Shown piece by piece: positions 54,634-63,046 of a stretch of DNA of 64,000 nt. Location: NCBI RefSeq assembly GCF_003628435.1, contig NZ_RBZN01000016.1:1-64000 (forward strand), written 5' to 3'. The notes below the pieces were generated by a model, which did no database searches, was not told the origin of the DNA, and was given only the letters and a program-made list of their open reading frames with translations. Origin of the DNA: Ureibacillus endophyticus. Lineage in GTDB: Bacteria; Bacillota; Bacilli; Bacillales_A; Planococcaceae. The first letter of the stretch is position 1. Each line of letters opens with the position of its first letter. The position numbers were made by a program, and so were the translations under genes.

Positions 54634-54667
54634 AAAAATGAACTTAGCGTCGACTAAGTTCATTTTT
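54634..54667. terminator. Terminator of the ABC importer operon
   Basis: A 14-bp perfect stem (AAAAATGAACTTAG and complement) with a 6-nt loop, A and T runs at both sides; it follows the last gene of the importer operon on the minus strand. Confidence 0.85.
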
Positions 54668-54671
54668 ATAT

Positions 54672-55403
54672 TTATACTTTTGCAGCTTCCATTTTACCAA
54701 AGTATGCTTCTTGTACTTTCGGGTCGTTTAATAACTCCTGAGAAGTTCCAGAAATCACAATTTGACCATGAGCTAATACACAGCCTCGATCTGCTACTTT
54801 TAGAGCAGCCTTTACATTTTGTTCTACTAGAATAATTGTCGCTCCACGTTCATCGCAAAGTTTTCTCAAAATCTGCATAATATCTTTCACAATTAGTGGT
54901 GCTAATCCTAGGGAAGGCTCATCTAACATAAGTACTTTTGGATTCGCCATTAATCCACGACCAATTGCTAACATTTGCTGCTCTCCACCTGATAATAATC
55001 CACCCGGTCGATTTAACATCGTTTTCAAACGTGGAAATAGTTCTAATACTTCTTCGTATTCATCGTGAACTTTCTTATGGTCACGACGATAACGATGATA
55101 TGCTCCAAGCATTAAATTATCTTTTACGGAAAGTGAAGAGAAAATTTGTCTACGTTCTGGTACCAAGCATATACCGGAAGATACCATTTTTTGAACGTTC
55201 TGCTTCGTAATGTCTTTCCCCTTATACTCTATTGATCCACTACTTGGTCGATATACACCTGCTAACGTTCCAAGCAGTGTACTTTTTCCGGCTCCATTCG
55301 AACCGACAATTGCTAATAACTCCCCTTCAGAAAGCTCAAAATTGATACCATTTAACACGTGTAAATAGCCATGATGTGTGTGTAAATCAGTAACTTTAAG
55401 CAT
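54672..55403 (-). CDS. Branched-chain/aromatic-acid ABC transporter ATPase (LivF-type)
   Basis: ATP-binding subunit of a HAAT-family importer, 243 aa. Walker A GSNGAGKST (about residues 34-42), signature LSGGEQQ (about 138), Walker B VLMLDEPSLGLAP (about 157-169) and the switch His replaced by the LivF-type ILVEQN (about 190). Overlaps the LivG-type gene by 8 bases. Forms a heterodimeric ATPase with it. Last gene of the operon. Confidence 0.93.
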   Translation of the reverse strand: MLKVTDLHTHHGYLHVLNGINFELSEGELLAIVGSNGAGKSTLLGTLAGVYRPSSGSIEYKGKDITKQNVQKMVSSGICLVPERRQIFSSLSVKDNLMLGAYHRYRRDHKKVHDEYEEVLELFPRLKTMLNRPGGLLSGGEQQMLAIGRGLMANPKVLMLDEPSLGLAPLIVKDIMQILRKLCDERGATIILVEQNVKAALKVADRGCVLAHGQIVISGTSQELLNDPKVQEAYFGKMEAAKV

Positions 55404-56193
55404 ATGCTTCTACACCTTCTTCCTCTTCATCCCCTAGGTAGGCAGCAACAACTTGTGGATTTTGGTAGATTTCTTCTGGTGTTCCTTCACCAATCTTTAC
55501 CCCATTATCAATAACAACGATAGAGTCAGAAATAGACATAACAGTTTCCATATCGTGCTCAACAAATAAGAAGGTCATTCCTTGCTCTCTCATTTTTAAA
55601 ATAACTTCAACTAATTGTCTAGATTCTTCCGAGTTTAAACCTGCCATTGGTTCATCAAGTAGTATTAACTTTGGATTTGAGATTGCTGCACGTGCAATTT
55701 CAAGAAGGCGTTGACTACCATAAGGTAAACGATCTGCTATTTCATAAGCTAAATCACTTATCCCAACAGCTTCTAATGCCTCCATTGCACGTTCCATTGT
55801 TTTAACCTCTTCATTTCTAACACTTGGTAACCTTAATCCCGCGGTCAAAATATTTGTTTTCATTGTTATATGAGCGCCTGTCATAACGTTTTCAATCACC
55901 GTCATGTTGTCAAATACTTCTAAGTTTTGAAAAGTACGTGTAATTCCCATTTGAGCTATTTGATAAGGCTTTTTTCGATTTAAACGCTTCTCCTGGAAGT
56001 AAATATTGCCTGAAGAACTTGGCAACACCCCAGTAATCATATTAAACAGGGTTGACTTCCCTGCACCATTCGGCCCGATAACTGCAAAAATTTCTCCTTC
56101 TTCTACTGTAAAGGAGACATTATCTACGGCAACAACACCACCAAAAACCTTTGTTAAATTTTCTACACTTAGAATTGGTCTTTTGTTACTCAT
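55396..56193 (-). CDS. Branched-chain/aromatic-acid ABC transporter ATPase (LivG-type)
   Basis: Second ATPase of the importer, 265 aa. Walker A GPNGAGKST (about residues 37-45), the LivG insertion with TFQNLEVFDNMTVIENVM (about 87-104), a Walker B at LILLDEPMAGLN (about 170-181) and FVEHDME switch. The signature sequence LPYGSQR replaces LSGGQ, as is common in LivG. Four-base overlap with the permease gene upstream. Confidence 0.93.
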   Translation of the reverse strand: MSNKRPILSVENLTKVFGGVVAVDNVSFTVEEGEIFAVIGPNGAGKSTLFNMITGVLPSSSGNIYFQEKRLNRKKPYQIAQMGITRTFQNLEVFDNMTVIENVMTGAHITMKTNILTAGLRLPSVRNEEVKTMERAMEALEAVGISDLAYEIADRLPYGSQRLLEIARAAISNPKLILLDEPMAGLNSEESRQLVEVILKMREQGMTFLFVEHDMETVMSISDSIVVIDNGVKIGEGTPEEIYQNPQVVAAYLGDEEEEGVEAYA

Positions 56194-57245
56194 TTGTTGT
56201 CGCCTCCAGTCGCATTTACTGAAATAGTAGATTGTAATGCGCCATTTGTTGGCGTCTTTTTCTTAAATTTAGACATCAGTTTTTCAAATCTCGGTACTAA
56301 ACCATCAGGCATATAGATTAATGTCAACACTAACAAAATACCAAAGAATACAATTTCAAATTGTCCACCTACATTCGGTAAAAGCAAAGGTACATAATGT
56401 TTTAAAATTTCATCAAGTAATACATACATAGCTGCTCCTACAATGGAACCCCATATATTTCCTTTTCCACCCATGATAACCATGATTAAGAAGAAAATAG
56501 ATGTATTCGCTACAAATAAATCTGGATTAATAAATGATACGTAATGAGCAAGCAGTGAACCAGAAACGGATGCAAAAATAGCACTTAATACAAAGATTTG
56601 TAGTTTATAATTCATTAAATTAACACCTACAGCATCTGCTGCTATTTCGCTACCTTCGATTGATCTTAATCCACGTCCGATTCGAGAATGAATAATATTA
56701 CGTGTAAATAATATTGCAAAGAAAACAAAGACCCAAATTAAATAAAAATAACTTTTATCCGTAATAAACTCATAGCCAAAGAGACTAATTGGTGGAATTC
56801 CAAAGAAACCATTAGAGCCTCCTGTAATAGAACTAAACTCTTTAAATAATGTATAAACGATGATACCAAACCCAAGAGTAGCAAGCGCTAGATAGTAACC
56901 CTTTAATTTAAATGTTGGAATACCTACAATTAAAGCTACTACTGCTGAGATTAAGGCACCTATAATAATTGCAATCCATGGATTTAACCCATAAGTACTT
57001 GTTAATACCGCTGAGGAATACGCCCCAATCCCATAAAATGCTGCATGCCCTAAAGATATTTGTCCTGCATATCCTGTTAAAGTTGTAAGACCAATACAAA
57101 CAAGCGCATAAAAACCAATCATCGTTAAAATAGAAAATAAATAATTGGATGAAGAAACTAAGGGAATACAAAACAACACAGCAAATAAGATAATGGGACC
57201 CAAAATACTATTGTTATAAATTAACTTCAAACTTTTACTATTCAT
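56190..57245 (-). CDS. ABC transporter permease (LivM-type)
   Basis: Membrane permease of 351 aa with about ten hydrophobic segments; the LivM-type core is visible in GYAGQISLGHAAFYGIGAYSSAVL (about residues 53-76), GGSNGFFGIP (about 142) and the ATPase-coupling loop RSIEGSEIAADAVGVN (about 194-209). Partner of the LivH-type permease. Ribosome site GGGGGA. Eleven bases separate it from the upstream permease gene. Confidence 0.92.
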   Translation of the reverse strand: MNSKSLKLIYNNSILGPIILFAVLFCIPLVSSSNYLFSILTMIGFYALVCIGLTTLTGYAGQISLGHAAFYGIGAYSSAVLTSTYGLNPWIAIIIGALISAVVALIVGIPTFKLKGYYLALATLGFGIIVYTLFKEFSSITGGSNGFFGIPPISLFGYEFITDKSYFYLIWVFVFFAILFTRNIIHSRIGRGLRSIEGSEIAADAVGVNLMNYKLQIFVLSAIFASVSGSLLAHYVSFINPDLFVANTSIFFLIMVIMGGKGNIWGSIVGAAMYVLLDEILKHYVPLLLPNVGGQFEIVFFGILLVLTLIYMPDGLVPRFEKLMSKFKKKTPTNGALQSTISVNATGGDNK

Positions 57246-57256
57246 TATGAATCCCC

Positions 57257-58138
57257 CTATACACGTTTTCCAGAAGCCTTTGCAAATAGTCCCTCTGGCT
57301 TAACGAACAGAATAAGCAATAAGAATGTGAATGTGACAACATCTTTTAATCCTGAAGACCATAACCCTTCAGTAAACGCTTCAAGAATTCCAATTAAAAA
57401 TGCTCCTGCTATTGCTGCTGGTGCGTTCGTTAAACCACCAATTACCGCTGCTACGAATGCCTTAATCCCTAGCATCATCCCCATATCATAAGTTGCACCT
57501 GAAATTGGCGCGATAACTGTTCCTGCTAATGCACCGACACCAGCACTTACGATAACCGCAAATAAAGACATCTTTTCAGGGTTAATCCCCATTAAACGTG
57601 CCGCAAATGGATTTACTACACAAGCAGTAAGAGATTTCCCTACAAATGTGTAATTGAAGAAATACATCATTAAAATTAATATGACAATCGATATACCTAC
57701 AGCCCAAATATTTTGTGGCAACAACACTGCATCTAAAATTGTAATTGGCGTGTTATCTGTAAATGGAGGTAATGTTTGTACCTGTGTACCCCAAATAAGA
57801 ATGGCTGCCCCACGTAGCACAATGGAAACACCAATTGTAATAATAATTAAAGTGGTTACCGATGACTTCCTCGCTGTATGAAGAGCCGTTCTTTCGAATA
57901 TCCCTCCGATCGCCGCAACAATGACAATACTAAGGATAATCGCTAACCATAAAGGTACATTGTTATTAACCAGCGAAATACAAGTCAGTGCCCCTAGCAT
58001 TGCAAATTCACCCTGGGCAAAATTTAATATACCGGTAACGTTATAAATCACAACGAAGCCAACTGCTATTAGTGCGTAAATTGCTCCAAGTGTTAGCCCT
58101 GAAAATAGCAGTTGCATCATTTGAGATAGTAATTCCAT
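57257..58138 (-). CDS. ABC transporter permease (LivH-type)
   Basis: Membrane permease of 293 aa with eight or so hydrophobic segments. Typical LivH blocks: SGLTLGAIYALIAVGFVVIYNVTGILNFAQGEFAMLGA at the N-terminus and the coupling loop NPFAARLMGINPEKM (about residues 176-190). GGAGGGGG ribosome site. Separated from the binding-protein gene by a stem-loop (58173-58204) that probably reduces transcription of the permease and ATPase genes. Confidence 0.92.
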   Translation of the reverse strand: MELLSQMMQLLFSGLTLGAIYALIAVGFVVIYNVTGILNFAQGEFAMLGALTCISLVNNNVPLWLAIILSIVIVAAIGGIFERTALHTARKSSVTTLIIITIGVSIVLRGAAILIWGTQVQTLPPFTDNTPITILDAVLLPQNIWAVGISIVILILMMYFFNYTFVGKSLTACVVNPFAARLMGINPEKMSLFAVIVSAGVGALAGTVIAPISGATYDMGMMLGIKAFVAAVIGGLTNAPAAIAGAFLIGILEAFTEGLWSSGLKDVVTFTFLLLILFVKPEGLFAKASGKRV

Positions 58139-58172
58139 TAGGATCCCCCTCCATCAAAAAAATTTGAAAAAT

Positions 58173-58204
58173 AATGAGCATTGGATGTTACTTCAATGCT
58201 CATT
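58173..58204 (-). terminator. Attenuating stem-loop between binding protein and permease genes
   Basis: An 11-bp perfect stem AATGAGCATTG/CAATGCTCATT with a 10-nt loop, followed on the minus strand by UAUUUUUC. It would allow partial read-through and keep the binding protein in excess. Confidence 0.7.
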
Positions 58205-58217
58205 AGTCACTTACATA

Positions 58218-59447
58218 TTATTTTTCAAGTACCCATTCACCATTTTGAATACGTACCATTTCAAAACTATCTGGAGCAAGACCCATGTGATTATCAGGTG
58301 TAATGTTAAAGATACCTGTAACACCAATGTACTCACCTAATTCATTTTCAATAAAGTCACGAATCGCTGCACGGTCAGTACCTTTAGACTCAATTGCCTT
58401 AACAGCGATATTGAATCCATCTGCTGCATACGTACCGAATGTACTAGCTGGTTTATTATATTTGTCTGTATATTGTTTGCTATAACTTACTAGCACATCT
58501 TTTTGTGGATTTGAATCTTCTAAACTATTTGCAACAAGTAATTTACCAGTTGGTAAGATTACATCATTAGCAGCATCACCTGCTACTTCAATAAATTGTT
58601 CTGTTGCAATACCGTGACTCGCTAAAATTGGTGCTTCTAATGCTAACTCACGGATATTTTTAATAACTACAGCAGATTCTTGTACTGTACCCCATACGAT
58701 AATCGCATCAGGATTTTCTTTTTTAACACGAGTTAATAATGGTTTTGCATCATTTACTGTTGCTTCGAACTCATCTTCAATAACTGCTTCGATTCCGTAT
58801 TCAGGTGCATACTTTTTAAACTCATCATGTCCACCTGTACCGTATGAGTTTGCAACATTTAACCATGCAACTTTCGTTAAGTTTTTATCTTTTAAGTATT
58901 GTAAAATACGCTCAACTGCTAATTGATCATCTTGTGGCATTTTAAATACCCATTTACGAGCATTTCCACTTTCATCGACATAAACTTGCTTACTTGCAGC
59001 AAGTGAAATATATGGAGTTTCATATTGTTCTGCAAGTGGTAACATTGCAAGAGCATTTCCACTTATTGTTCCACCGATTACAACTGTTGCTTCATCTTGT
59101 GTAAGCGCTTTTTTCATTGCTAAGATTGCTTGGTTTTGGTCTGACTTATCATCGTAAGTAATTAACTCGATTTGTTGACCATTAATACCACCTGCAGCAT
59201 TCTTCTCTTCTACTAACATTTTAATTGTTTCTAGTTCTGGTTCCCCAAGTGCCGCAGCTCCACCAGATGATGAGAAGATACCTACGATTTTAATAGGTTC
59301 ACCGTCACCACTAGGTTCAGTTGTAGCTGAATCTTCTTTTGCAGGTTCTGTTGAAGTTTCTTTTGTTTCTGATGCATTGTCTGAATTACATGCTGCTAAA
59401 AATAGCATAGTCATCAGTACAAACAGAGATAAGAATACTTTTTTCAC
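58218..59447 (-). CDS. ABC transporter substrate-binding lipoprotein (LivK-like)
   Basis: Type I periplasmic-binding-fold protein of 409 aa, anchored by a lipid at Cys20 (LFLAAC lipobox after a MKKVFLSLFVL signal), with a Thr/Glu/Asp-rich linker (about residues 21-50) before the binding domain (KIVGIFSSSGGAAALGEPELETIKMLV onward). Starts at GTG after AAGGGGTG. First gene of the importer operon. In the paa island, phenylacetate or a related aromatic acid is a more likely ligand than a branched-chain amino acid, but this is inference. Confidence 0.88.
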   Translation of the reverse strand: MKKVFLSLFVLMTMLFLAACNSDNASETKETSTEPAKEDSATTEPSGDGEPIKIVGIFSSSGGAAALGEPELETIKMLVEEKNAAGGINGQQIELITYDDKSDQNQAILAMKKALTQDEATVVIGGTISGNALAMLPLAEQYETPYISLAASKQVYVDESGNARKWVFKMPQDDQLAVERILQYLKDKNLTKVAWLNVANSYGTGGHDEFKKYAPEYGIEAVIEDEFEATVNDAKPLLTRVKKENPDAIIVWGTVQESAVVIKNIRELALEAPILASHGIATEQFIEVAGDAANDVILPTGKLLVANSLEDSNPQKDVLVSYSKQYTDKYNKPASTFGTYAADGFNIAVKAIESKGTDRAAIRDFIENELGEYIGVTGIFNITPDNHMGLAPDSFEMVRIQNGEWVLEK

Positions 59448-60037
59448 TACAAAACACCCCTTATTTCTCTAATTTTTTTGTAAGCAATTATTAGCCCCTT
59501 TTCTAAATAATCGCTTACGGAAATTTGCTCCCCAATACAAAAACAAAAACAGCCTTTTCTTTTTGTACTGAGCAACAAACTAGCACTAAAATAGAAATAT
59601 CATACATTAGTAAGAATTTTTCAGTTAAATTGTAGATATTCCATAAATATTGCTAGCTTATTTAGAAGATTAACATGTTTTACTAAATATTTTAAATACT
59701 TAAAAAATTCATTTTGTATAGATTATATACAAAAAAAGTATAAGACATTTCTAATCGTTATAAATAAATACAGTTATATAATTGCAGATTATTATATTTT
59801 AAGCACTGTCAGATTAACTAATTAAAATCCTATAAGACCAATAAAATCAACGTTTAAAAGGATTCTTTATTTTTCTAACACTTTAACAAATTAAACTAAC
59901 TCTTATTAATTACAAAAAATAAACTACAAACAATAAAATGTTATATATTAAAATGTAATAAAATATGATATCATACAGATTAAATATGTAATTTTCAGAA
60001 TACTGAATGAAAAAGGTATAGATTAAGGAGGAGCCCA
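59448..60037. promoter_or_regulatory. Divergent region between importer operon and LysR gene, with structured leader
   Basis: A 590-bp AT-rich gap without genes. Two inverted repeats lie upstream of the binding-protein gene: 59480-59518 (13-bp arms GTAAGCAATTATT and complement, one mismatch) and 59525-59575 (TTGCTC with GAGCAA, then TACAAAAA with TTTTTGTA). A possible minus-strand promoter is TTAACT (59623-59628) and TATGAT (59599-59604), 18 bp apart, which would put both repeats in a leader of about 145 bases. Neither stem has a U-run. Two small palindromes near lysR are listed separately. Confidence 0.45.
59964..60007. promoter_or_regulatory. Candidate LysR binding sites
   Basis: TATGATATCATA (59964-59975), a perfect 12-bp palindrome, and TTCAG-AATA-CTGAA (59994-60007), which fits the T-N11-A rule of LysR sites. 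The second lies 30 bases before the lysR start. They could serve autoregulation and control of the divergent importer operon. Confidence 0.4.
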
Positions 60038-60946
60038 ATGGATTTAAGACAATTGAAGTACTTTGTCACAATTGTTGAGGAAGGTCAAATTACAAAGGCT
60101 GCTAAGAAGTTACATATGGCACAACCTCCCCTAAGTTATCAGTTAAAATTAATAGAATCAGAGCTTGGGTGTCAGTTATTCGATCGAAATGGACGTAATA
60201 TGATACTCACTGAATCCGGAAGTATCCTCTACAAAAAAGCCAAATCATTGTTGGCTAATTTTGAAGAAACAATATTTGAAGTGAAAGAAGTTGGCAAAGG
60301 GATAAAAGGACTTCTGTCAATCGGCGTTGATCAAACTTGCCAAAACTATATAACTGATAAAATTGTAAGTATGAATAATGAATATCCCGACTTACGCTTC
60401 AAATTAAATGAAGGAGATACCTTTGCTTTAACAGAAAGCTTAGATCGAAAAGAAATTGATGTTGCTATTATTCAGCATCCTATAGAAGATGAGCGCTTCG
60501 ATTCATTGATATTACCTGCTGAACAATACGTTTTAGTAACACCCGAAAAGTGGCAATTAGATGGCCCAATTGAAATGAAAAGCTTAAAAGATATACCATT
60601 CTTATCTTTTTACCGACATCGAAAATGTAACACGTATAAAATCATCATTGATGAATTTAGAAGACATGGTTTTACACCTAATATTATTTGCGATTGTATT
60701 GATTTAGCTATGATTGTAACCCTCATCAAAGAAGGTTTGGGAGTAACCATTTTACCGCGCAACAGTTTGGATAAGCTTAGTACTAACGGAATTAAAATTC
60801 TTGAATTTGTAGATTGTAATATTCAATCTCAGGCTACTATTATTTGGCCCAAAAACCGCTATTTATCCAAAAACGCTCGTAATTTTATTAGTATGTTTAA
60901 CAATGCAACAACAGCGGACATGGAGAAAGATATTGTTACATTATAA
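60038..60946 (+). CDS. LysR family transcriptional regulator
   Basis: LysR-type regulator of 302 aa. The winged helix-turn-helix is at residues about 1-60 (LRQLKYFVTIVEEGQITKAAKKLHMAQPPLSYQLKLIESELG), followed by the linker and a periplasmic-binding-like effector domain (about 90-295). Ribosome site GGAGGAG before ATG. Divergent from the Liv-type importer, so it probably controls that operon in response to the transported compound or a metabolite. Confidence 0.9.
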   Translation: MDLRQLKYFVTIVEEGQITKAAKKLHMAQPPLSYQLKLIESELGCQLFDRNGRNMILTESGSILYKKAKSLLANFEETIFEVKEVGKGIKGLLSIGVDQTCQNYITDKIVSMNNEYPDLRFKLNEGDTFALTESLDRKEIDVAIIQHPIEDERFDSLILPAEQYVLVTPEKWQLDGPIEMKSLKDIPFLSFYRHRKCNTYKIIIDEFRRHGFTPNIICDCIDLAMIVTLIKEGLGVTILPRNSLDKLSTNGIKILEFVDCNIQSQATIIWPKNRYLSKNARNFISMFNNATTADMEKDIVTL

Positions 60947-60964
60947 TTCCCTTCAGATAATTAC

Positions 60965-61004
60965 GGGGCTCCCATTAGCGGTAGGTCACTTACAAATGAG
61001 CCCC
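60965..61004 (+). terminator. Terminator of the LysR gene
   Basis: A 7-bp GC-rich stem GGGGCTC/GAGCCCC with a 26-nt loop and a weak ATTTAT tail, 19 bases past the stop codon. Confidence 0.5.
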
Positions 61005-61024
61005 ATTTATCACGAATAAAAAAA

Positions 61025-61055
61025 CACCTATGAGACGTTAAGAATCCCATAAGTG
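61025..61055 (-). terminator. Terminator of tatC
   Basis: Stem CACCTATGAGA with TCCCATAAGTG (G:U pairs) and a 9-nt loop, then a U7 run on the minus strand. Confidence 0.7.
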
Positions 61056-61078
61056 CCTTACAATTAATTTAATGTTGT

Positions 61079-61906
61079 TTATCCCTTTATATTCCGCATT
61101 TCCTCAATTTGACGGCGTTGTTCTGCTAAGGCTTGTTCAACCTGCAATCTTTGTTCTGCTTCTTTTTCCTCTTTTACTCTCAACGCTTCCGCCTCTTCGT
61201 ATTTCTTGTATCCTATACGTGCGATAACAATACTAATTTCGTAAAGAATAAAGAGTGGAATTGCAATAAGTAGATTTGAAATCAAGTCTGGAGGTGCCAA
61301 AAGCACAGCCAGTACAAACAAAACGAAGTATGAGTATTTACGGAACTTAACCATAAGTTTTGGATTTAATAACCCAATCCTAGCTAAAAATAGTGTTACA
61401 ACAGGCAATTGGAAAATTAACCCGAAAGGAACAACTAATTTAAATAGGAATGAAAAATATTCATTAATACCGATTGTTTGCTGAATATCGAGATCATTCG
61501 ATAATTTCATCATAAAATTCATAACATTTGGAAACAAAATAAAGTAACCAAATGCTAGTCCACCAATAAACAGTATAAATGAATAAGGTATATATTTTAA
61601 TGTTGCTTTACGTTCCGTCTCATGTAAACCGGGCGTAATAAATGCCCATAGTTGATATAAAATGATTGGGGACGTAATCACTAATGCTACAACAAATGTA
61701 ACTTCTAAATAAACAGTAAGCGGGTCACCTACGTTAAACGCGTTTAGCGTCAATTTTTCAGCATCTTCATGTTGGATATATTTAATGATTGGTTCTGCTA
61801 AATAAAATCCCCCAATTAATGCTATTACAAAAAAGGCAGCACATATAAAGAGACGCTTTCTTAGTTCTTCAATATGCTCAATAACAGTGAGTTCTTTTGG
61901 ATTCAT
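61079..61906 (-). CDS. tatC: Sec-independent translocase protein TatC
   Basis: Core of the twin-arginine translocase, 275 aa, six transmembrane segments (about residues 18-235). Family marks: HIEELRKRLF near the N-terminus, the PGLHETERK loop with conserved Glu (about 93-101) and FGLIFQLPVV (about 162-171). The C-terminus (about 236-275) is a charged coiled-coil-like tail rich in Glu, Gln and Arg, longer than usual. Follows tatA by 20 bases. The ribosome site is weak (AAGGATG, about 10 bases from ATG). Confidence 0.95.
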   Translation of the reverse strand: MNPKELTVIEHIEELRKRLFICAAFFVIALIGGFYLAEPIIKYIQHEDAEKLTLNAFNVGDPLTVYLEVTFVVALVITSPIILYQLWAFITPGLHETERKATLKYIPYSFILFIGGLAFGYFILFPNVMNFMMKLSNDLDIQQTIGINEYFSFLFKLVVPFGLIFQLPVVTLFLARIGLLNPKLMVKFRKYSYFVLFVLAVLLAPPDLISNLLIAIPLFILYEISIVIARIGYKKYEEAEALRVKEEKEAEQRLQVEQALAEQRRQIEEMRNIKG

Positions 61907-61926
61907 ACTAATGTGACATCCTTAAC

Positions 61927-62136
61927 TTACTTGTTTTGTTCCTTGTGTTCAATGACTTTCTTTGTGTCATGATCATCATCATCGATTAACCCTTTTGTAC
62001 CTTTTTTAAACTCACGTAGCGTAGAGCCAAATGCCTTTCCAAGCTCTGGCAACTTTTTAGGGCCGAAGATTAATAAAGCTACAATACCGATAATAACTAG
62101 GCTCACTGGTCCGATTGCATTTAAATGCACAACCAT
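61927..62136 (-). CDS. tatA: Twin-arginine translocase subunit TatA
   Basis: Pore-forming subunit of the Tat system, 69 aa: one transmembrane helix (about residues 9-25), the [23 protein letters not shown] amphipathic hinge (about 26-48) and a short acidic/basic tail. The frame also opens at GTG 62145, but that codon lies inside the GGAGG ribosome site; the ATG at 62136 is correctly spaced. Cotranscribed with tatC. Confidence 0.95.
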   Translation of the reverse strand: MVVHLNAIGPVSLVIIGIVALLIFGPKKLPELGKAFGSTLREFKKGTKGLIDDDDHDTKKVIEHKEQNK

Positions 62137-62215
62137 GATAGCCACCTCCTCTATTATATGTACATTTTAACGCATCTTGTCGTAATTTGCTAATATATAA
62201 TGTGAACACTTTTCG

Positions 62216-62848
62216 TCAGTCACTATTTCGAATTAAATAAATCAATGCTTCTAATTCAACAGACAAATCGATATTCATTAACTTCATGGATTCAGGTACA
62301 TTTAAACGTACTGGCGTAAAGTTCAGTATACCTTTCGCGTTGATTGCTGCAAGTCGATCTGTCATCACTTGAGCAGACCGTGAAGATACAGTTAAAATTG
62401 CAAGTTCTGCATTATATTCATGGTACATTTCCTCTAACCGATCTGGATGATACACAGGAATTCCATTCACTTCTGTTCCCTCATGTGGTGCCTTTGAATC
62501 AAAAGCCACTACAATTCTTGTATTATGGTTTTTTTGAAAATTGTATTTTAAAAATGCATTACCTAAGTTCCCTACCCCGATTAAAGCTACGTTTGCACCC
62601 TCGTCTTGGTCAAGTGTTTGTCTAAAAAACTCAAGTAAATAAAGAACATCATAACCGTACCCTTTTTTGCCAAGTGCCCCGAAATAGGAAAAATCTCTAC
62701 GAATCGTAGCAGAATCTATTTTCATTGCCTCACTAAGTTCCTGTGATGAGATTCTTCTTTTACCTTCATTTGCGAAATTTTGCAAAAACCGATAGTACAG
62801 AGGTAGTCTTTTAGTTGTAGCTTGCGGTATTTTCATTTCCTGTTTCAA
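62216..62848 (-). CDS. rex: Redox-sensing repressor Rex
   Basis: NADH/NAD-responsive repressor of 210 aa. N-terminal winged helix with [20 protein letters not shown] and [24 protein letters not shown] (about residues 6-72), then a Rossmann domain with [16 protein letters not shown] (about 88-103) and a C-terminal swapped helix. It starts at TTG 62848, 7 bases after GGGGG, matching the N-terminus of B. subtilis Rex; the ATG at 62836 is the alternative. Upstream of tatAC in the same orientation, as in Bacillus. Confidence 0.96.
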   Translation of the reverse strand: MKQEMKIPQATTKRLPLYYRFLQNFANEGKRRISSQELSEAMKIDSATIRRDFSYFGALGKKGYGYDVLYLLEFFRQTLDQDEGANVALIGVGNLGNAFLKYNFQKNHNTRIVVAFDSKAPHEGTEVNGIPVYHPDRLEEMYHEYNAELAILTVSSRSAQVMTDRLAAINAKGILNFTPVRLNVPESMKLMNIDLSVELEALIYLIRNSD

Positions 62849-62990
62849 ACCATATCCCCCTAACAATATAACCAATACAATAGCAATTTTATCATGATTA
62901 AAAGGCTGAACCTTATTATATTAATAAAGAAAATTTTATAGAAATCGTTATCATATTACTAAACATGTTGAAATAAGTAAAGTCTCCTCG

Positions 62991-63019
62991 TTGCGTACAA
63001 CACCCCCATCCATTACACT
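62991..63019 (+). promoter_or_regulatory. Candidate promoter of the ABC-F gene
   Basis: TTGCGT (62991-62996), 17-bp spacer, TACACT (63014-63019), 27 bases before the ABC-F start. Confidence 0.5.
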
Positions 63020-63046
63020 AATGTTAGCGAAACAGAGGTGTAAAGA

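Noticed and set aside
59480-59575. T-box or other known riboswitch before the binding-protein gene
   Set aside because: No T-box motif, no terminator/antiterminator pair and no known riboswitch core was found, only two plain stems.
62190-62215. TGTGAACACTTTTC as a Rex-binding site before tatA
   Set aside because: Only one half resembles the TTGTGAA...TTCACAA site, and it lies at the end of rex, so chance similarity is likely.
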